Assembly (NCBI GenBank): GCA_963790545.1
Contig: CAWBPA010000019.1
Coordinates: forward strand, 62,001 to 126,000
DNA: 64,000 bases
Origin: DATBJG01 sp963790545
Lineage (GTDB): Bacteria > Acidobacteriota > Vicinamibacteria > Vicinamibacterales > JAMQPK01
Reading direction: 5' to 3'
In this document: positions 60,666 to 64,000 of the stretch, piece by piece
How positions within the stretch are numbered: position 1 is the stretch's first letter
Layout of the letters: every line of letters starts with the position of its first letter
Program-made: the position numbers and the translations under genes
Notes under the pieces: model-generated
Seen by the model: only the letters and a program-made list of their open reading frames with translations
What the model was told of the DNA's origin: nothing
The model's database searches: none

Positions 60666-62750
60666 TCACGGTTGATCCGCGCCGTTCTCCTTTTTGCGGC
60701 CTCCCTGCCCCTTTCGCGCCGGAAACGGACGAAATCTCCTGTTCGTAACCGGAGTCGGCTTCAAAATCACCGCACTCTCCGCTGGGACGTGCCAGCCTTC
60801 GCTCGTTTCAACGTCGACAGTCCCCGACCCTCCATAGCGAAGATCTTCACTGGACCAGTCGAGAGCCCACGCATGATCCAGGGGGGGAGCCAGTAGAGGT
60901 TCAGAGGGCTCTGTCAGCGTCACCTCCGCCGCCAGATTGACGAGCAACAGCCGATCCTCGGTTTGGTCTCTCGGCGACCAGAGCCCCGCGTTCGTTCGGG
61001 CTGCGAGCTCGTGAGCCGGAGGTCCGAACAGCCTGACCGCGAGCGCTGCGGCACCAAGCACCGCGCCGTCCAACCCACACGTACCTTGTGCACGGAATAC
61101 TGCCACGTCTTTCCTGATTCTCAGGAGGTCGCGGTGGAAGCGGGATGCCTCGACATGGGTCCGCCGTTCGTGATCGTCGAGCTTGCAGCGTTCGAACGTT
61201 GCGATGTCTCCTGGATCCGCCATTCCACTCTTCAGCTCAGGATCGTTCAAGCTGGGGAACTGTGAGAGAAACTCACGCCGACCCTGGTTGACCAGCCGAC
61301 CCAGCTCCCCCTGGTGATCCGCGAAGAACAGAAACGGTGTCGATGCTGCGAACTCTTGACCCTGAAAGAGCATCGGCGTGCCGGGCGCCAGTAACAGGAG
61401 GGCGGTCACGGCGCGCCAGCGGCTGGGACTGGTCAAGAGATGGCCGCGCACACCCCGTGCGGAGTTTGCGACTTGATCGTGATTCTGAAGAAAAAGAACG
61501 ACTGCGGTCCGTGGAAGATCCAGGCAAGGAGTCCCCCGGCGCTGCGCCTGCCAGGAATACAGCTGTCCCTGATAAAGCAGTCCCCACTTGACGGCCGACA
61601 ACAACTCCTGCGGAGAACCGTGATAGTCCGTGTAGTACGCCTCGCGGCGGCCTGTGAGGGCGACCATTGCCGTGTGGTGGAAGTCGTCATTCCAGATGGC
61701 GTCCAGCCCGTTGCCCCCATCGGTGATACTTCGCACGAGCTCACTTCGTTGCGGTTCGTCTTCCGCGACGACGATGGTCGATCGGTGGCCGGCCTTGTCC
61801 CTGACGCGACGACCGATAGCCGTGATGACGTGCTCGGGTGAAGAGTCTTCGATTGATTGAGTGGCGTCGAGCCTCAAACCGTCCATATGGAATTCGTCAA
61901 TCCAATAACCAGCATTGGCAATGAAGAACTCCCGTACGGCGTCGCTTCCTTCGCCATCGAATCTCAATCCGCGACCCCATTCGGTATCCTGCTCGCGAAA
62001 ATACTGTTCCGAGAACGCGTGCAGGTAGCAACCATCCGGACCGAAGTGGTTATAGACGACATCAAGAATGACGCCAAGGCCTGCAGCATGGGCTCGGTCG
62101 ACAAAGTGACGTAAGTCGTCGGGGCGTCCGTACAGCTGCGTGGGCGCATACAGATCGACACCGTCGTATCCCCAGCCAAAGCGGCCCGCGAACTCGGCAA
62201 CCGGCATGATCTCAAGGACCGTGATTCCGAGTTCGGCGAGCGCTGGCAGATGGGGAACCGCCGAGGCAAACGTCCCCTCACGTGTAAACGTGCCGATGTG
62301 CATCTCGTAGATCACCTGGCCGGCGATGGAGATTCCCAGCCAGTCACGGTCGGTCCAGACGAAGTGGGAAGGATCGATGACTTCTGAAGGGCCATGAGGT
62401 CCTTCGGGTTGATATCGGGACGCCGGGTCCGGATAGAGCTGCTCTTCGCTATCGAGCCGGTACCGATATCGGGTTCCTGCAGGGGCCAGGCCACTGCCCT
62501 CGAAACAGCCGTTGGTCGCAGACAGGAGAATGTTTTCGTTCTTCGAAGCCGTGCCACCCTCGAGTACGACTTCCACCCGGCGACGTCCTGGCGCCCACAC
62601 CCGGAAGTGTGTCGAGCCGTCAGCCTGGAGCTCCGCACCAAACGGGAGGCGGCGCTGAGCGATCGGGGATCCGGTCGCAGGCTGTACCGGCCGGTCTTCA
62701 GACCCGCCGACCGCAGAGGTGAGGGGAGATGACCGTGGGCGCACGCTCAT
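60666..62750 (-). CDS. treZ: Malto-oligosyltrehalose trehalohydrolase
   Basis: TreZ (GH13) cleaves trehalose from the maltooligosyl trehalose made by TreY. The 694-residue protein has an N-terminal beta domain (LPFGAELQADGSTHFRVWAP), then the barrel: VIYEMHIGTFTREGTFASAV, EFAGRFGWGYDGVDLYAPTQ and GVILDVVYNHFGPDGCYL. FHMDGLRLDATQSIEDSSPE holds the nucleophile Asp, STIVVAEDEPQRSELV the acid/base Glu, and FLQNHDQVANSARG the HD pair. The start overlaps the stop of the upstream nucleotidyltransferase-like gene by 4 bases. Confidence 0.95.
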   Translation of the reverse strand: MSVRPRSSPLTSAVGGSEDRPVQPATGSPIAQRRLPFGAELQADGSTHFRVWAPGRRRVEVVLEGGTASKNENILLSATNGCFEGSGLAPAGTRYRYRLDSEEQLYPDPASRYQPEGPHGPSEVIDPSHFVWTDRDWLGISIAGQVIYEMHIGTFTREGTFASAVPHLPALAELGITVLEIMPVAEFAGRFGWGYDGVDLYAPTQLYGRPDDLRHFVDRAHAAGLGVILDVVYNHFGPDGCYLHAFSEQYFREQDTEWGRGLRFDGEGSDAVREFFIANAGYWIDEFHMDGLRLDATQSIEDSSPEHVITAIGRRVRDKAGHRSTIVVAEDEPQRSELVRSITDGGNGLDAIWNDDFHHTAMVALTGRREAYYTDYHGSPQELLSAVKWGLLYQGQLYSWQAQRRGTPCLDLPRTAVVLFLQNHDQVANSARGVRGHLLTSPSRWRAVTALLLLAPGTPMLFQGQEFAASTPFLFFADHQGELGRLVNQGRREFLSQFPSLNDPELKSGMADPGDIATFERCKLDDHERRTHVEASRFHRDLLRIRKDVAVFRAQGTCGLDGAVLGAAALAVRLFGPPAHELAARTNAGLWSPRDQTEDRLLLVNLAAEVTLTEPSEPLLAPPLDHAWALDWSSEDLRYGGSGTVDVETSEGWHVPAESAVILKPTPVTNRRFRPFPARKGQGGRKKENGADQP

Positions 62751-63580
62751 GGGCGGGGAGTCGACGCGTCTTCAATTCCAGCAGTCCACCGATTGATTTC
62801 CTCGGCGGTCATGTTCCCAGCAGGCTGCAGCCGAGCGTCCTTCATGCCCAGCTCGTCGAGATCGTAGAGGTACTGTTGTCGCGACAACAGCGTACCCTGG
62901 CACACATCCGAATCCGGCATGGTGTCCGACTCTCGGGAGAGGCGGTCGAGCAGCGTATGCATGACGCGATGGGGAATTCGATCGCGCTCCGACGGGTAGA
63001 TGAAGCCGAACAGGATGAGGTGCGCCAGGAGCACCCGCCAATGCGGTCCAAAGTGCGCAAAGAGTCGTAACCAGTTCAACCCGGGAGCCCCCGCACGCAG
63101 CAGATGCGCGACGTCGGCTCCATCATAGCGCTCACGCTCCATGATAAAGGCCTTCGACCAGAGCATGTCTTCGATTGCGCAGAACTTGACCGGAATGCCG
63201 AGCAAGTGGCCGTCGCTGGCGTACCGGAACCATTCGTCATCGACCGGCGAGAGTCCGTTGCCACTGCTGAAGATCAAATCCACGAATATTCCATTGGAAA
63301 AGACTTTGCCCAGAAAGTGCGCATGTGTCATTTCGGTGTGGTATCCCGCTGCCGACAGGATATCCAACGCCCGATCGACGTCGCGACGCGTCAGGAAGAT
63401 ATCGAAATCCTTAGTGTCTCGATGGATTCCCGTATAGTGGGCTAGCGCGTACGCTCCGCCGACGAGATAGGGAATCCCTGACTCCGTCAAGACGTTCAGC
63501 ACTTGACGATAGAACCGTCCGGCCTCTGCTTTGTCACCCCACGCAGACGTGTCTGGAAGCGTAGTCGTCTCCGTCGTCAT
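62747..63580 (-). CDS. Nucleotidyltransferase-fold protein
   Basis: The product is 277 residues from MTTETTTLP (AAAGGATC upstream). The core IPYLVGGAYALAHYTGIHRD with TKDFDIFLTRRDVDRALDIL is the GG...D-x-D pattern of minimal nucleotidyltransferases of the aminoglycoside/MNT type. FCAIEDMLWSKAFIMERERY is the typical second block of that group. The substrate and acceptor are unknown. It is encoded directly upstream of treZ with overlapping codons, and diverges from the metallophosphoesterase gene across about 100 bases. Confidence 0.78.
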   Translation of the reverse strand: MTTETTTLPDTSAWGDKAEAGRFYRQVLNVLTESGIPYLVGGAYALAHYTGIHRDTKDFDIFLTRRDVDRALDILSAAGYHTEMTHAHFLGKVFSNGIFVDLIFSSGNGLSPVDDEWFRYASDGHLLGIPVKFCAIEDMLWSKAFIMERERYDGADVAHLLRAGAPGLNWLRLFAHFGPHWRVLLAHLILFGFIYPSERDRIPHRVMHTLLDRLSRESDTMPDSDVCQGTLLSRQQYLYDLDELGMKDARLQPAGNMTAEEINRWTAGIEDASTPRP

Positions 63581-63686
63581 CACAGATCCTTTGGGTTTCG
63601 CCCGCCTCCCGAACGACGAGCGCAGGTGGAGGAAGGGCAAAAGACGTGCCGTCTGCCGGTACATCTCTTGCTGTCGATAGGTGCCC

Positions 63687-64000
63687 ATGAATGAAGCATC
63701 CGCGGCTGATCCCGGCTCGCCGAAGAAGACACTTCGGGTGGCGGCTCTGGCCGATCTGCATTACACGAAGACATCTCAGGGGTCTGCCCAAGCGTTATTG
63801 GCCCAGATTGCCGAAGCGGCAGACGTACTGCTAATTTGCGGCGATCTCACAGACAACGGATTGATAGAAGAAGCACGTGCGCTGGCCAGTGACCTGAAAG
63901 AGGTGGTTCGCATTCCCATCGTCGCGGTCCTCGGCAATCATGACTACGAGTCTGGCCAGGAAGCAGAGATTCACGCGTTCTTGAGGGATGCAGGTCTCAA
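63687..64000 (+). CDS. Metallophosphoesterase, 3'-truncated
   Basis: The frame opens at ATG 63687 and runs off the window. The dimetal phosphoesterase motifs are visible in order: ALADLHYTK (DxH), LLICGDLTDNG (GDxxD) and AVLGNHDYESG (GNHD). It is likely a calcineurin-like phosphodiesterase or phosphatase. At least 104 residues are visible, and the remaining metal-ligand histidines lie beyond the end. Confidence 0.88.
   Translation, partial: MNEASAADPGSPKKTLRVAALADLHYTKTSQGSAQALLAQIAEAADVLLICGDLTDNGLIEEARALASDLKEVVRIPIVAVLGNHDYESGQEAEIHAFLRDAGL

Overview
The window reads as a chromosomal piece (high GC, no phage, plasmid or rRNA genes) of a soil-type Acidobacteriota, most likely the Vicinamibacteria lineage. 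This is an inference from gene content: an Oar-like TonB-dependent receptor, secreted PQQ dehydrogenases, a tannase-family esterase, very long HAMP-array hybrid kinases and intergenic REP-like palindromes. No marker gene settles the taxonomy.

Region 1 (1-9.1 kb, + strand) holds the 3' part of a TonB-dependent receptor, two secreted proteins of unknown function, a secreted metallo-beta-lactamase-fold hydrolase, a gamma-glutamyltransferase and a PQQ dehydrogenase. Region 2 (9.2-14.6 kb, - strand) is a compact operon: Tat-signal ThDP enzyme, monohaem cytochrome c, amidohydrolase of the gamma-resorcylate decarboxylase type, FAH-family hydrolase and gentisate 1,2-dioxygenase. This suggests handling of hydroxylated aromatic acids. 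Region 3 (14.9-24.5 kb) has a secreted protein of unknown function, a tightly coupled tannase / dihaem cytochrome / PQQ alcohol dehydrogenase operon, a redoxin and a fused GlcD-GlcF-like dehydrogenase. Region 4 (24.6-34.7 kb) has a trypsin-like protease, an alpha/beta hydrolase, a REC-HK-REC kinase and a roughly 2,100-residue hybrid kinase whose N-terminal half is an array of 92-residue HAMP repeats. Region 5 (34.9-38 kb) is a disturbed patch: tRNA-Leu(CAG), a 23-nt copy of part of that tRNA, a response-regulator remnant, a tandem BON lipoprotein and a Ku gene lacking its middle. Region 6 (38-63.6 kb) combines a TamA/TamB pair, glycogen debranching enzymes (GH133 type and GlgX), a sigma-54 response regulator with its kinase, TreY and TreZ, a four-gene gas-vesicle-type cluster and several small stress-type proteins. 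It looks like a glycogen-to-trehalose and desiccation/osmotic-stress island. The last gene, a metallophosphoesterase, runs off the end.

Many otherwise well-conserved genes between 2.9-6 kb and 25-50.3 kb are broken by single-base frameshifts, while 7-25 kb and 51-64 kb are clean. In the HAMP array one break lies in a run of six C where the sibling repeat carries an interrupted C tract. Uncorrected base-call errors in the assembly are therefore the leading explanation. I list these genes as whole loci and state where the reading frame changes.
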